Notes: generated by a model from the sequence alone, not told the origin. DNA of 64,000 nt from Candidula unifasciata (GCA_905116865.2 CAJHNH020002066.1:26001-90000); one strand, 5' to 3'. Positions 22,597 through 34,310 are shown, counted from the stretch's first letter. Made by a program: numbers and translations.

Positions 22597-22750
22597 TGAT
22601 ATTACTAAACTGATATTACTAAACTGATATTACTAAACTGATATTACTAAACTGATATTACTAAACTGATATTACTAAACTGATATTACTAAACTGATAT
22701 TACTAAACTGATATTACTAAACTGATATTACTAAACTGATATTACTAAAG
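22597..22750 (+). repeat. 14-bp tandem repeat, 11 units
   Basis: The unit TGATATTACTAAAC is repeated eleven times, with only the last base of the last unit changed. Such near-perfect identity implies recent expansion or repair copying. Confidence 0.95.
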
Positions 22751-22754
22751 ATTG

Positions 22755-24400
22755 TCACTAGCAAGCCTCCAACATTCTACATGAACAAGAGTTATATACA
22801 ACAAATGCTCGTTAATGACTTTGCTGTTTAGACGGTAATTGAAAACACGACAACAGCTAGCTATCCGCTATCTTAAGTCAGTGGAGAAAATAGAGAACTG
22901 GGCAAAGAACTGGGGTTGGCTCTTTCATTGTGCAAAATATGTCATACTTTTTCTTGGTAGCTGCAACATGCTGTGTTTCAAGAGTTGTTGTGTCACCTTT
23001 TCCGATGATTAAACAAGGCAGACCAGTGAAGGGATAAGTCTGCACTAGTAAAACCTGGCCTCAACCAAAATGTCTAGATATTGTGTTATGAAGAAGATGA
23101 ATTTCGTCTCTGGACTTTATTGGTTGTGATTTATATTGTGACAGAGCATAAAAATCAAGAACTCATAACGCCAAGCAAGTATTTTTTTTTCAAACACACA
23201 CACAAGGAGAGGAAAAATGTTGACAGCAATAAATAATACACGGATAAAATGAACTCAGCTGTAGACGACTAAAAAAAAAAAAAAGGCTATGGTATGAGTT
23301 TTTTTAGGGCATTTGCATTCTGATCAGGACTGACTTTAAAAAAAAAATGTCCACCCAAGTCCAAAATACTTCCAGCAAATATATTGGAAAGTAATAAAGG
23401 CAGGTCTCAATGTTGACTACAGCATCCCTCGACAGCCGGTTGGTTTAACCCCCCCCCCCCCCCACCCACACTTTTCCACCCACCCCCTTCCGTGTGTTTT
23501 CGACAACTGCTGTTTATCCAATACCACTACGACTGTCCTTTACTTTTATTTATCTTTATTTGTACTTCAGAATAGATCGGTGGCCGGTAGTCGAGGTTTA
23601 AAGTTCATTGCGAATGGATTACCCCATAATTTGTTCCGTTTCTGTGCACACAAAATGCTCTCCCCTGTCCCATTTGAAAATTAGTCAACAAACAATTAGT
23701 CCAGGCTAAATCAAGACATATGCACACGCAGTAAACACATAAGGCAGTCACTAAGGTAGGAGACACCCAGATTCGGCCCTATAATTGAAATTTGTCATGG
23801 TGGAAGTAGTCAGCCACGATAATGTGGGCGTACACGCGCAGTTTTATTGCATGCGGTACATGTGCTTCAAAAAGGATCAGCCCGAAAGCAAACTGATTAA
23901 AACCTTTTGTTTTGAGACATCCCAATACAAATCACCGCGAAACACACAATTCACATTGTTGCATCAAACATTTAACTCAGAAACTTATGCAATGTCATCA
24001 TGGAAGCCAGTCAATGAGTTGAAACTGCATTAGTAAAACACCTGCTAAAGCAAAAAACCTTTCGAGGCTTTTAATGAGTGCCTTCCTATCCGCCTTTTTC
24101 GACAAGAAGTAGCTGCTAAGAAATATAATAACCAGTAAAACGAAAGTAATGAACATTCTAACATAACGTCTTTTAGTCTATTCGTGCAACACATATACAC
24201 GCGCGCGCGTGCTACACAAACTAAAAATAAACCATTTTGAAATGTGATTACAGAGGATGGCCGCCAACTTAACCACTGTAAATATCAAATTAAAAATAAT
24301 TCAGCAGATAGATACGATCTGGACAAAAATCATTAAGAAACAGAAAAGAAAATAGTTTGCTTATCTAGTTAGACTGCAGCCCCAACAACTACCAACATAA
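22755..24400. other. No gene seen
   Basis: Contains A-runs near 23271-23284 and a C-run at 23450-23463. The 82-codon frame at 23785-24033 has no recognisable domain; I cannot support it as a gene. Confidence 0.4.
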
Positions 24401-24404
24401 AACA

Positions 24405-24575
24405 GATCTACTGAGAAAAACCAACGTCACCCTAGGAAAAGATGTACTGACGATATTAAAGACATTTTACATGCAGGGGGAATGAATACTGGACCGCAAA
24501 CTGCACATCCCTACATAGCCTAACGCCAAAACTGGAAGTTGAATATTATGATGATGATGATGATGACGATGCACC
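24405..24575 (+). mobile_element. LINE (RTE-like) 3' end with (GAT)n tail
   Basis: The plus frame reads KTNVTLGKRCTDDIKDIL, like the W.DDI.DI block near the RTE C-terminus, and after about 90 bp ends in a (GAT)n run at 24549-24570. RTE elements typically end in such trinucleotide tails. Confidence 0.6.
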
Positions 24576-24579
24576 AAAA

Positions 24580-25760
24580 TAGTATTTCACTGTTATAAAG
24601 TAATTTTCGGTGATTTTAGTGAATTACGAAACATATAGAAAATTCTAAATGTGGTGTGCACACGACATGGACGTCGAAACCAACTCCAACTCATTCTTCC
24701 CTCATTATTATGTCCTTTGAAAGCCTGCTCGTCTGTTCATACTAAAGAATTGTGAAGAACTGATAAGAGCTCTAGGCGTGTACTTGTGTGGAATTGGCCC
24801 AATCAAATTTTAATCGATAATTCACAAGGTACAAAGCACAGCTATTATTAATGGAAATTATGTAAAGCAGCTGTTCACTGGTTGGTTCATAAATTTGAGA
24901 TTTTCTTAGAAAACTAAAAGTTGATGCTAAATAAAGTGTGCCAATATTTATTATGGAGAAAAAGAGAAAATACAGAGAAAGATGACGTTTTATCCCAGTG
25001 CAGAAGCAAACACAGAATCACCAACCAGACACTTAGATGAGAAACAAATGGACTGAGTCAATTAGGACGTTATAAAGAAACTCTAAGACGGACGTTGCTG
25101 CGAGAGGCTAAAAGTACTTAACTAGATTCCATTCATTATATTGAAACAGTTTTACACAATAGAACAGAATAAACATACATTTAAAAAAAAAACTGCTATC
25201 ATTTCTACTTCTTCTTTTCTTCTTCTTAAAGGGGCCTCAGGTATGAGTCTTGGTATGTACTACATGGATGCTGGGATATAGGCCTCGGATATTCCGTCTA
25301 TCCATTGCTTGCAGGGTCGACCTCTGAGTCTGCTCCAGTTACGTCTAAATGACTATGGTGCGCTATCTGGTGGTGGCCTTCACCCAGTTCATCTGTTGTC
25401 TCTAAATGTAGCTTGGTACTGGTCCCGCCTCAACTTCTTTCCTCATATCGCCACTGTTTTAAAAAATAATAAGGGATCTTTATCAGCACATCATACTTGA
25501 CGTGGTGGATTCGTACTTTTGCACTAGGACTTTCAATGGGCCGGCGCGACGGTCGATTTGTATATCAAATTACTAATTATTGGGCATATGCCTTATGCAC
25601 AAAAGGGGCTTTAATTTTACACCCCCCCCCCTCACACACACACACACAAAGGCGGTTGTTGGGCCGTGATTAGCAACATAGAGTCCGCTTTTACTTCCCA
25701 GGAAATTTAATAATAGCTATTTTATAGCCTGCCGATTTGCATGCTAACAACAACTATTTG
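24580..25760. other. No gene seen; possible decayed LINE
   Basis: Around 24970-25110 the plus strand has GGACTGAGTCAATTAGGACG and TCTAAGACGGACGTTGCTGC, which resemble a heavily decayed LINE C-terminus. The similarity is too weak to delimit. A (CTT)-rich patch lies at 25205-25228 and a C-run at 25622-25631. Confidence 0.35.
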
Positions 25761-25769
25761 ATACATATA

Positions 25770-25995
25770 TATATATGCCAGGGTGCTGGGTTTGATCCCA
25801 GCTGCGGACAATTCGTTTTGCACTGGTTTCGACAGTGGTACCGAGAGCTGGCCGTTAAGTGAGCAGTGGCAAACTACTAAACGTAAAATTTGTCAAAAAA
25901 AAAAAAAAAAAACAAAAAAAAAAAAAACACAACAGCCAAAAAATGCTGTAGTTGCTTCTGAAACGTCCTGTAAAAAATACACAAATAGCTAATAG
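25770..25995 (+). mobile_element. SINE-C copy with long A-runs
   Basis: Sense copy: GGGTTTGATCCCAGC (B-box-like), GCAGTGGCAAACTACTAAACG, then two long A-runs, then GCTGTAGTTGCTTCTGAAACGTCCTG. It is followed by a second, more decayed copy. Confidence 0.6.
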
Positions 25996-26039
25996 ATATA
26001 TATGAACAAAAAATATATTGATGTTTGTTTTTGGAGTCT

Positions 26040-26265
26040 GTAGCTTAGGCGTTGCGTACGACGTTGGTAATTCCGCTGCGACAGGTCGATACAACTGCGC
26101 ACCATTTGACAGAAGACCGCTTTGCGTTAGTTTCGATAGCGCTATCGAGAGCCGAACCTTAAAAAGCTATGGTAAATTTCTTTTAAACAGCACTATTACA
26201 ATAATAAACAGTAAAAAAAAAAAAAGACGGATTCAGTTCTGCAACATCATGTAAAGGATAAGCAA
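26040..26265 (+). mobile_element. SINE-C copy, decayed
   Basis: Shares the GCGTTAGTTTCGATAG..CTATCGAGAGCCG block with its neighbour at 25830 and ends in CAGTTCTGCAACATCATGTAAAGGATAAGCAA, the SINE-C 3' end. Confidence 0.5.
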
Positions 26266-26269
26266 TTAT

Positions 26270-27400
26270 CTTATTTGGAAAATGCTTCGAATTCAGTGTG
26301 TCTGCCCTCCCCCCCCCCCCCCCCTCCCTCCCCTCCCCCCCCCCCCGCCCACAACCAAAATTGAAGTCATGAAACCCACACGGAGAGAAATGCGTCAACT
26401 TTGGAATTTCTACATCGACTTGATGATGTTTCGAACCTATGATCACCGACCCGACAGATGAGCGTGCTCTAGCACACACGTATGTCGAAGTTTCAGATGG
26501 CCAGACATAAAGGTGGATTTTTTCCCATGGATACACCATAGCCAAGTGATATTTGTGTATTTTTGTTTATGACTGCAACGCTGTCTATTAATGTCATGTG
26601 CTGATGAAGGCATTCGAGCCGCAACGCCAACTGAATGTTTTTGGTTGTGATCATGTGATATCTGGCTAGTTTTACTTTTTAGTTCCTTTGACATCATTTC
26701 AAGACACTGCTCTGCCATAGCTCACACTGACTACCCGGAAGAGAACCAGACGAGGATCTCTGTGGATTAACTAACAGACGTTACTTGACATGATTGCAGC
26801 ATAATGATACTTTTTGCGCATCAAGATTATTGATTAACTGGATCAAAGCGCCGCCTTCCTCGCAAACGAAATTATCCATTAGTGAACAGAGATATCTTTT
26901 TCTTTTTTTTTTTGGGTAACGTTAGGATAAAACATCATCTTTGTTTAATAACTCCATGACGACGCTGAGTTTCACAATTTGTTAACAGCAGAACAAAAGC
27001 TCGTCTTGAAGTTAAATATCGGTTAGTGCACGCTAATTTTTGTTTTGGGCAATATTAAGTTAATAGCATTGTGTGTAAGAACTTCCCCACAATGTCATGG
27101 TTTTCATATCTTTAAAAAATAGAACCAACCATATGGCCACACAAGACAACTGTACGCGTTTTTTTTTACTTTCACTTCCGACAACATAATTGCTATCACT
27201 GAAAAAGTTCTTAGTGGGAAAATCCTGGAACCCTTCCCTTCCATCTCCAAATGTAATTGTTTTTGGCGGTGGTGGTCGTAGTAGCAGCAACATTTATACA
27301 ATAACATCATGTTCAACCATCATGGTTGTAATTATAATATATATTGTAAATTTTTTCCCCCAGTGTATATTCTTTTGTTTGGTTGAAAGTTAACTGCACA
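26270..27400. other. No gene seen; long C-runs
   Basis: C-runs with few interruptions at 26308-26346. No coding signal is recognised in the rest. Confidence 0.45.
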
Positions 27401-27404
27401 TTCT

Positions 27405-27975
27405 TAACCTTCTTCTTCTTCTTTCGTTCGCTTGAAATAGATTTTCTATATCTGCAGTGTTGTCTCTAGTATGAACTTTATTGTCGTTTGTAATTCACTC
27501 AGCGACCTGTAAAGTTTGACTTGAACAGATGTTTCTCTTGGCCAAAAGTTTTACCTTGAAATGTTGTATTTGGGAAAGTCTTGGAGGACACGATCTGTTG
27601 TGTCAGGTGCCAGTCCACGTGTGCACATGGCTGATTCACCGATTTTAAATTGTGTGTACATGTGGCTGCGAAGTCGATTGTGTCCTGTTCTAAGGAGTAG
27701 AATAATAACTTGCTCTGGTCTGTCCATAAATTGCTAATCGTCTTGTACCGGCTTTGGTGGCGTTCTGATTGATTTGATTATTCTCTTCTTTTGTTGATAA
27801 AAGACTGGTGCGTCAGGTTGTTCTTCAATTGCACCTTCCTTGGCTAATTTATTAGCTCTTTTATTTCCAGGAACTCCACAGCGGGTGGTATCCATTACAT
27901 AGTTGCCTAACATCGGCTGTCTATTTTGGACAGTAGTGTTCGTATACCAGGTAGTTTTCCAGATTAATGCATGAA
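27405..27975 (-). mobile_element. LINE remnant: RNase H and C-terminal region
   Basis: The minus frame at 27734-27979 reads TRCGVPGNKRANKLAKEGA, matching the last conserved block of RNase H (H.GI.GNE.AD.LAK.GA). It continues with SIRTPPKPVQDD and, past a stop, DRPEQVIILLLRTGHNRLRSHMY and an LAPDTTDRVLQD block. This is the tail of an RNase H-bearing LINE (I/Jockey-like). The 3' end is a (GAA)4 run at 27410-27423. An in-frame stop shows it is dead. Confidence 0.75.
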
Positions 27976-27984
27976 GCATCTATC

Positions 27985-28062
27985 AGAACCAACCACAGCA
28001 TTTTTTAGCTGTGTGGATTTTCAAGGCAAATTTTACATTTAATAGTTTACCATTGCTTTCCT
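27985..28062 (-). mobile_element. SINE-C fragment
   Basis: CAGAACCAACCACAGCATTTTT and AGTTTACCATTGCTTTCCT match the SINE-C body; the tRNA head is missing. Confidence 0.55.
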
Positions 28063-28209
28063 ATTATAGTATATAGTACCTATTCTATATTTAATGTACA
28101 TTTGTATAAATGTGTTTATGGTATTGTCTTCATTAGTCTTATCTATCGTACTTAAAACCAAGTATTTTCAATTGCAGTGTTATTTCATGTTCAACATATG
28201 TCAGTGACA

Positions 28210-28530
28210 GTTGGAGAACCAGTAGAGACATGGCAGGAAAATTAAGTACATTTAACAACAAATGTCAGAGGAAAATGTTAATTATATAACGGGATGAATT
28301 CAAGAGGGATGAAGAAATAAATGAAATATCTGGACAACCACTGGTAACAACAGGTAGAAGACAACAATGATGGCGCTACATTAAACATATCCTGAGAAGA
28401 CATTAGCAGAGAATCACCAAACAGGCAATACATTGGGGGGAAAAAAGGGAAATGAAGAAGCAAGGCCGCTAGTAAAAAACGCTGATCAGAGAGACCAATC
28501 GTGATGGACTAAATTTCATCTTGCTACTTG
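28210..28530 (+). mobile_element. LINE C-terminal remnant, RRWRW type
   Basis: The plus strand with stops reads DEEINEISGQPLVTTGRRQ, then WRYIKHILRRH and QRITKQAIHW. This is the same arrangement as 20140-20570 (I...L..RRRWRWIGH.LRR....IT..AL.W). Several stops are present. Confidence 0.6.
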
Positions 28531-29890
28531 TTACGTGTTGTCCGGATAGACATCCTAGCATCTTGGTCAGACCCATTTGTGCTCAGTTCTTTGACACAGC
28601 AGCAATCCCAGTGTCTCCACGCTCAACGTACCCAGCAGGATTGGGTTGGCATGTCTTCTTTCTTTACTTTTCGTAACTTGTATCTGCATGTTTGTCCTCG
28701 TTTAATACCCATTTCCAATATGCGCTGATTCTTTTGTCTCAGAGTCTCTAGAACGCAGCGCCTTCAGCATGACTGCCATGTCTGTACTTCTTCCTCCACT
28801 AAACATTGCAGTCATGGATAATTTGTAGGCTTTCTCATTTTCTCTCACCCTGGGATGTCCCTGGTGTGTACAGTCAGGATAGTTTCCTGGGGCGAGACTT
28901 TTGCATGCTATCAACCAATTCTAGCATGCTCATTGAGTCTGTCACTTCCAGTGCATGGGTTGTTTTCTTTTCCGCCAGCCATACATGTTCCCTGTGACAT
29001 GTCGTCATCATTATGCTAGAAGTAGCAAGCCTGACTTTACGCTTTTAGTGTTTTCACATTCACCTGTCCTGTGAATGCTCACCCAAACTGCACCTCAAAA
29101 CCACTGTGCCTTATGTATATATTTTGACGTCACCTGGCCCAGTGTGCTGGTGAATGGCACACCATCGGTTGTTATTTGGCTTCCTTCTCTGCGAACCTGT
29201 CCAGTGTTATTATTACCTCGATGTGCTCCTGCAACTGAGCGGATGTCATGATCCATTCAGCGCCGAGCCTGAAATGTCCCAATGGGCATTTCTGGCTAAT
29301 GGTATACTCTTGCTTTCGCCGTCCAGGACCGCGCCCATCTTAGGGTCTGGCGTTTGTTTACCTGGGGCAGCTGTGCAAAAGGTGTTATATGTCATTAATC
29401 GAGTAACAGAAAAAGTATTGATCGGCACTCATAGAAAGAAGCAGAAAGATAGAAGAACACACTAGACAACATAAAAATCGAAAGCTATAGTTACCGTGCC
29501 GGGAATTGAACCTGTCACCTCCAAACGGCTTCTGCGCCTCGCCATGAATACAAGTGCACTAAGAACATGGTCAACTAGGGGGGGGGGGGGGGGTGTGCCA
29601 ATTTAGTATTCTATAATGAACTGTATGACTGGTTTCAATCCTAGTCCACATTCCATTTCTAATTTCATCTATTATTGTTACTCTGGTGGCTCTACTAATG
29701 ATCAGATTCCAGTTGTTATGATTTTGCTCTCATCGTTTGAAGTAACTGTCCCCGTTCGACACTGGCAACTCAAAAGGTGGCCCAAACAATTCTTGACAGA
29801 CCTGTTTTAGCAGCAGTGCTATATCCTTTTATGTGTCAAATTGTATGCTGGTTTCTCTAACCGCTCTTCCAGGAATGATACCTTCCTTAA
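28531..29890. other. No gene recognised
   Basis: The minus frame at 28702-28914 and the plus frame at 29154-29465 have no domain I know. At 29495-29560 the antisense strand has a tRNA-like B-box segment (opposite GCCGGGAATTGAACCTG). A G-run is at 29579-29593. Confidence 0.35.
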
Positions 29891-29891
29891 C

Positions 29892-30420
29892 GCAAAATCA
29901 CAACATGTAAGATGAGATGTATTAGAAATGCGGCGGCAAAATCACAACATGTAAGATGAGATGTATTAGAAATGCGGCGGCAAAATCACAACATGTAAGA
30001 TGAGATGTATTAGAAATGCGGCGGCAAAATCACAACATGTAAGATGAGATGTATTAGAAATGCGGCGGCAAAATCACAACATGTAAGATGAGATGTATTA
30101 GAAATGCGGCGGCAAAATCACAACATGTAAGATGAGATGTATTAGAAATGCGGCGGCAAAATCACAACATGTAAGATGAGATGTATTAGAAATGCGGCGG
30201 CAAAATCACAACATGTAAGATGAGATGTATTAGAAATGCGGCGGCAAAATCACAACATGTAAGATGAGATGTATTAGAAATGCGGCGGCAAAATCACAAC
30301 ATGTAAGATGAGATGTATTAGAAATGCGGCGGCAAAATCACAACATGTAAGATGAGATGTATTAGAAATGCGGCGGCAAAATCACAACATGTAAGATGAG
30401 ATGTATTAGAAATGCGGCGG
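29892..30420 (+). repeat. 44-bp minisatellite, 12 identical units
   Basis: Twelve copies of a 44-bp unit beginning CAAAATCACAACATGTAAG, with the shared block at 29901, 29945 and so on to 30385, apparently without a mismatch. In the frame of the LINE that follows, the last unit encodes ITTCKMRCIRNAAA, the counterpart of the E-M-R-F-L-R-R-I segment in LINE C-termini. The array therefore grew inside a LINE. Confidence 0.95.
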
Positions 30421-30840
30421 CAAAAACAAGAAGAGACAGGGCCGCTAATGAAGAGCTAATACAAATGGTAGACACAGTACCGATAAGAAACTGCATAGTA
30501 CATGGAAGAATAAAATGGTTCGGTCATCTGGTGAGAATGAACAAAATCAGCCAGCCGCTAGAGCGTATTACGTGAGGACAGCAGATTACAAGTCAACAGG
30601 CCGACCAAGGTAGGTATGACTAGAAAAAGTAAAAGACACGAAAGAAACGTAATTTGGCATTAACACAAGCTATGTAACAAGCAAAATAAGGAAAATACAT
30701 GTAACATAAGACCGTCTTCAGCTGACTGGCCATGCTGCTGACATCACATAACCGGGCTAACGATAATTTAAAGCCTGTCTTGATGTAACGCTTTGGGGCA
30801 TAAGCGGTAGGACAAAAGAAGAAGAAGCAGAAGAAGACTA
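30421..30840 (+). mobile_element. LINE C-terminal remnant after the 44-bp array
   Basis: Continues in frame from the array: KTRRDRAANEELIQMVDTV, then RIKWFGHLVRMNKISQPLERI, then stops. It ends in a (GAA)-rich tail at 30801-30837. KWFGHLVRM is a standard block of LINE C-termini. Confidence 0.75.
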
Positions 30841-30979
30841 CTAAATTATTTTTTAAACTGCAGTGGCCTTGAATTAACAGCAAACATGATAAGCGAATAA
30901 ATTCGAACATGAGAAAAGAAAGACGCACATCGAAGATGAACGCACGACGTGAGACATAAAAGCTTGGCCAGTTCAGCAG

Positions 30980-31245
30980 GGAGTAAAGTATGCAAAGAAA
31001 AGCACCCCGTCCCATGCATTCCGGCGTATTAGGCATATATGGCTTGGCATATTATTAAAGTCCGATTGGCACTCGGTGGATGATGTGGTCAGCATCACAC
31101 CGACCGCCTTTACTTCCCATGACTTTATCTCGTACTTATTCAAGGCTGGGTCAACCCGGAAGCCAAGGTTTAAAAAAAAATCAGACTCTCTCAGCACCTA
31201 AACCCATGAACTTCCTATCGACAGGCGAGCGTCTTCATCAGGGAG
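30980..31245 (-). mobile_element. SINE-A copy
   Basis: Antisense copy with body (CCGCCTTTACTTCCCATGAC, GGCTGGGTC) and a poor head near 31195-31240. Confidence 0.7.
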
Positions 31246-31404
31246 ATAGATCTTCCTTTAATGGAATGTTGAGGGGAGGGTAAAGAAACAAAGGTTACAC
31301 GTGGATGGACTAAAGCTAGAGCAACGGTGAAAAGACAGCAAATGCAATGGCGCGAACAATGGTGCGAACAATGGTGCGAGCAATGGTGTAGCAATGATGT
31401 AACA

Positions 31405-31790
31405 AGATGTACTTCTTCTTAAAGTCCATGCTGTGTGGCGTTGGCAGTCACGTCTATCCCTTCTGTCTCGTGTACTATCAATCAATTCTGAGACAAATGA
31501 CCTTCCATGCCATGATTTCAAACTCTCCAGCATCTGTTCTCTCAGGCTTCCTCTGCCTCACCCCTCCCCCCTCCCCCCTTTTTTTTCGAACTTTCCTACC
31601 GTCACGATGTACTCCAGTTTTATCCTTCTCATCACATGATCAAAGGATGTAAATTGTCTCTTTCTGATGTGGCCAATCAGTTCTCTTTGTAAGACAGTTT
31701 CTTTCAAAACGTCCCTAATAATCTTTTTATCTGTCAAGGATATTCTCATCATTCGTCTATAAAACCACACTCCACAGCTTGCAAATAAGT
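31405..31790 (-). mobile_element. LINE C-terminal remnant
   Basis: The minus frame at 31558-31770 reads MWFYRRMMRISLTDKKI, then a QRELIGHIRKRQ segment and DHVMRRIKLEYIVTVGK. This matches W.YRRMLRI.W....N..VL..., the RTE C-terminus. The 3' end (LKSWHGRSFVSELIDS, then AAGAAGAAG) continues in another frame to 31410. Confidence 0.7.
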
Positions 31791-31799
31791 TTTCACTAA

Positions 31800-32190
31800 T
31801 TTACTAACAGTCCTGGGTTCACTTTCGTACAGGCGCACTCCAAGAAAACCACATTTTACAGGGCCAACACCAAGTTCATTGCAACTTAATGAGAGAGGTG
31901 GAGGAACTGGTTTTATAGCCAACAGTAACAGGTGAGCCAACGGCACGCTGTATTGTGGGAATATGATGACGACGGTGATGGATAGAAGAATAACTTTGTG
32001 CAGTACGTGACTAGAGAAGAACACAACTTCTAATAACAATCATTACAATAGAAAGTAAAAAGAAAAAAAAACATTGCCAAAATACGTGAAAGCTAAGAGA
32101 AGGGGCAAAGAATCCTGGAGTCAAATATTTGATTAAACCGGACAATTCGTTAGTCGGTTCAAAGTAGATACACTAAAGCTAGCCCGATCA

Positions 32191-32254
<64 letters not shown>

Positions 32255-32690
32255 TCCCCCCTCCCCCTCTCTCGCTCTCTTTCTCTTTCAGACAGATGTC
32301 CCATAACTTCGAAGGAAATTCCCATACTAGGTACAGGCAAATTTAGACGATGCAAAATACGGGCAAAAAATTTGAAATATAAACAAACATGTAATGAAAA
32401 ACGATATGATGCAATTTGATTTTATAGAGGGTTAATTGTGATACACACAGGTTTGAGGTTTGAGGTTTGAACCACGGATCAACATCATGGCACAAGAGAA
32501 GTGACCCATAAGTGCTCCGTTCTACTGCTAACTCAAGTCTGAGTCCGAAGTAGGTCAGCGCAGTGCACAGGCTATATAGCACCCGCAAGGATCCTGAAAT
32601 ATTTTGGGTTGATTTTTAACCCCAAATTTTTCCCGGGCATCGCCGTTATGTTACTCTTTTTCGATTTCCAACTGTCAAGGGATTTTTTTA
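31800..32690. other. No gene seen; (TC)n tract
   Basis: Contains a (TC)n microsatellite at about 32195-32284, and a family E fragment at about 32288-32335 (CAGATGTCCCATAACTTCGAAGGAAA). Confidence 0.5.
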
Positions 32691-32699
32691 CAACAATGC

Positions 32700-32850
32700 A
32701 CAAGGACCTCCGATCTTACTACCCATAGACCAGGTGAAACTACTAGAGGTCCACTTGAAGAAATCCGAGCCTTCACCGGGGCTTGTACCCGGTATCTCTA
32801 GCACTCAAGGTGGACATCATGCCTCTAGACCACGGAGTCCCCCTGTGATA
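32700..32850 (-). mobile_element. SINE-B copy
   Basis: Antisense: body (AGAGGTCCACTTGAAG), CGGGGCTTGTACCCGG (B-box region) and head complement (GCCTCTAGACCACGGAGTCCCCC). Confidence 0.65.
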
Positions 32851-32947
32851 CCCAATCCTGCCTTATTTTCTTTGCTCGGTTTGATCAGTTATATTAAAAT
32901 GTGCATGACGGAAAGCGATAAAAACAATATTGAATGAAAGGCTATGC

Positions 32948-33144
32948 CAGTAATTCCCAAACTGTGTGCAGCGGCGCCCTGGGGAGCCGCGACCTCTTCA
33001 CAGGGGCACAGCGAAATATTCGAAGATATAATCTTTTTAATCTCTTACATGCGAATAGTCCTACTTTTCCTTAGGTTAGGGCGCCGTGGAAGAATGTTAA
33101 CTGAAAAAATGGGGCCGTGACTAAGAAAGGTTTGGGAAACATTG
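32948..33144. mobile_element. Small non-autonomous hAT-like DNA transposon
   Basis: The ends CAGTAATTCCCAAAC and, on the other strand, CAATGTTTCCCAAAC match at 12 of 15 positions. They are flanked by GGCTATGC (32940-32947) and GGCTATGT (33145-33152), an 8-bp duplication with one difference. The CAGTG-TTTCCCAAAC end type and 8-bp duplications are known for hAT elements. It is 197 bp with no coding capacity. Confidence 0.75.
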
Positions 33145-33234
33145 GGCTATGTAGATGTTCCGACTACATTTTTTAGGGAGATTACATTTAGACGTATTGG
33201 ATACTCGGGAATATAAATTAATCATCATTATCGT

Positions 33235-34310
33235 TTGCTGTGCCAGTGAGCATAGGCTGACATGTTTTGCCATATCACACGATCCCCAGAATCACGGATC
33301 AGTTCAAAGTTTGTGTTTCGCCCCATCCACTTGGTTAAGTCTTCCAAGCATTCATCTCTTTGCCTTCGACTTGCACTTTTTCTATCAATCTTGTTAGTTG
33401 TTACAAAGTTTTCGAGTACATTCCTTCTCATAATACTATCTACGTCTAATTGTTCTTTAAGTTCACGACTTGCATCTGTCTCGGTGAGGACTACCTCGTT
33501 TGTTCTCTCCTTCCGTGATATTCTGTGCACTTTCATCTGTCTCGGTGAGGACTACCTCGTTTGTTCTCTCCTTCCGTGATATTCTGTGGACTTTTATCTG
33601 TCTCGGTGAGGACTACCTCGTTTGTTCTCTCCTTCCGTGATATTCTGTGCACTTTCATCTGTCTCGGTGAGGACTACCTCGTTTGTTCTCTCCTTCCGTG
33701 ATATTCTGTGGACTTTCATCTGTCTCGGTGAGGACTATCTCGTTTGTTCTCTCCTTCCGTGATATTCTGTGGACTTTCATCTGTCTCGGTGAGGACTACC
33801 TCGTTTGTTCTATCCTTCCGTGATATTCTGTGGACTTTCATCTGTCTCGGTGAGGACTACCTCGTTTGTTCTCTCCTTCCGTGATATTCTGTGGACTTTT
33901 ATCTGTCTCGGTGAGGACTACCTCGTTTGTTCTCTCCTTCCGTGATATTCTGTGCACTTTCATCTGTCTCGGTGAGGACTACCTCGTTTGTTCTATCCCT
34001 CCCTGATATTCTGTGGACTTTCATCTGTCTCGGTGAGGACTACCTCGTTTGTTCTATCCTTCCCTGATATTCTGTGGACTTTCATCTGTCTCGGTGAGGA
34101 CTACCTCGTTTGTTCTATCCTTCCCTGATATTCTGTGGACTTTCATCTGTCTCGGTGAGGACTACCTCTTTTGTTCTATCCTCCCGTGATATTCTGTGGA
34201 TTCTTCTCAGAAACCACATCTCTGCCGCGAGTAAATGTTTTTCAGCTTGTCTGCATATTGTCCCTGTTTCACACGCATACAACAACACAGGTAACCATGG
34301 CACTTCCAAA
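33235..34310 (-). mobile_element. LINE (RTE-like) C-terminal remnant enclosing a minisatellite
   Basis: The minus frame enters at 34309 with YACETGTICRQAEKHLLAAE, then MWFLRRIHRISREDRTKEVV. The 61-bp array interrupts. Downstream (33240-33540), RRNVLENFVTTNKIDRKSA, RRQRDECLEDLTKW and ELIRDSGDRVIW lead to an end near CATTATCG/ATGAT. The order of blocks fits an RTE C-terminus. Because 61 is not a multiple of three, each repeat shifts the frame. Confidence 0.75.
33473..34200. repeat. 61-bp minisatellite, 12 units
   Basis: TCGGTGAGGACTACCTCGTT recurs every 61 bases from 33481 to 34152, twelve times, with a few variants (CTCTCC/CTATCC, GTGGAC/GTGCAC). On the minus strand the unit encodes RISRKERTNEVVLTETDES, a LINE C-terminal segment. 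Confidence 0.95.

Noticed and set aside
29892..34200. Possible CRISPR arrays
   Set aside because: The 44- and 61-bp units are directly tandem with no variable spacers, and the context is eukaryotic LINE sequence.
33240..34200. Programmed structure encoding a repeated-peptide protein in the 61-bp array
   Set aside because: 61 is not divisible by three, so the frame changes at every unit and stops arise.
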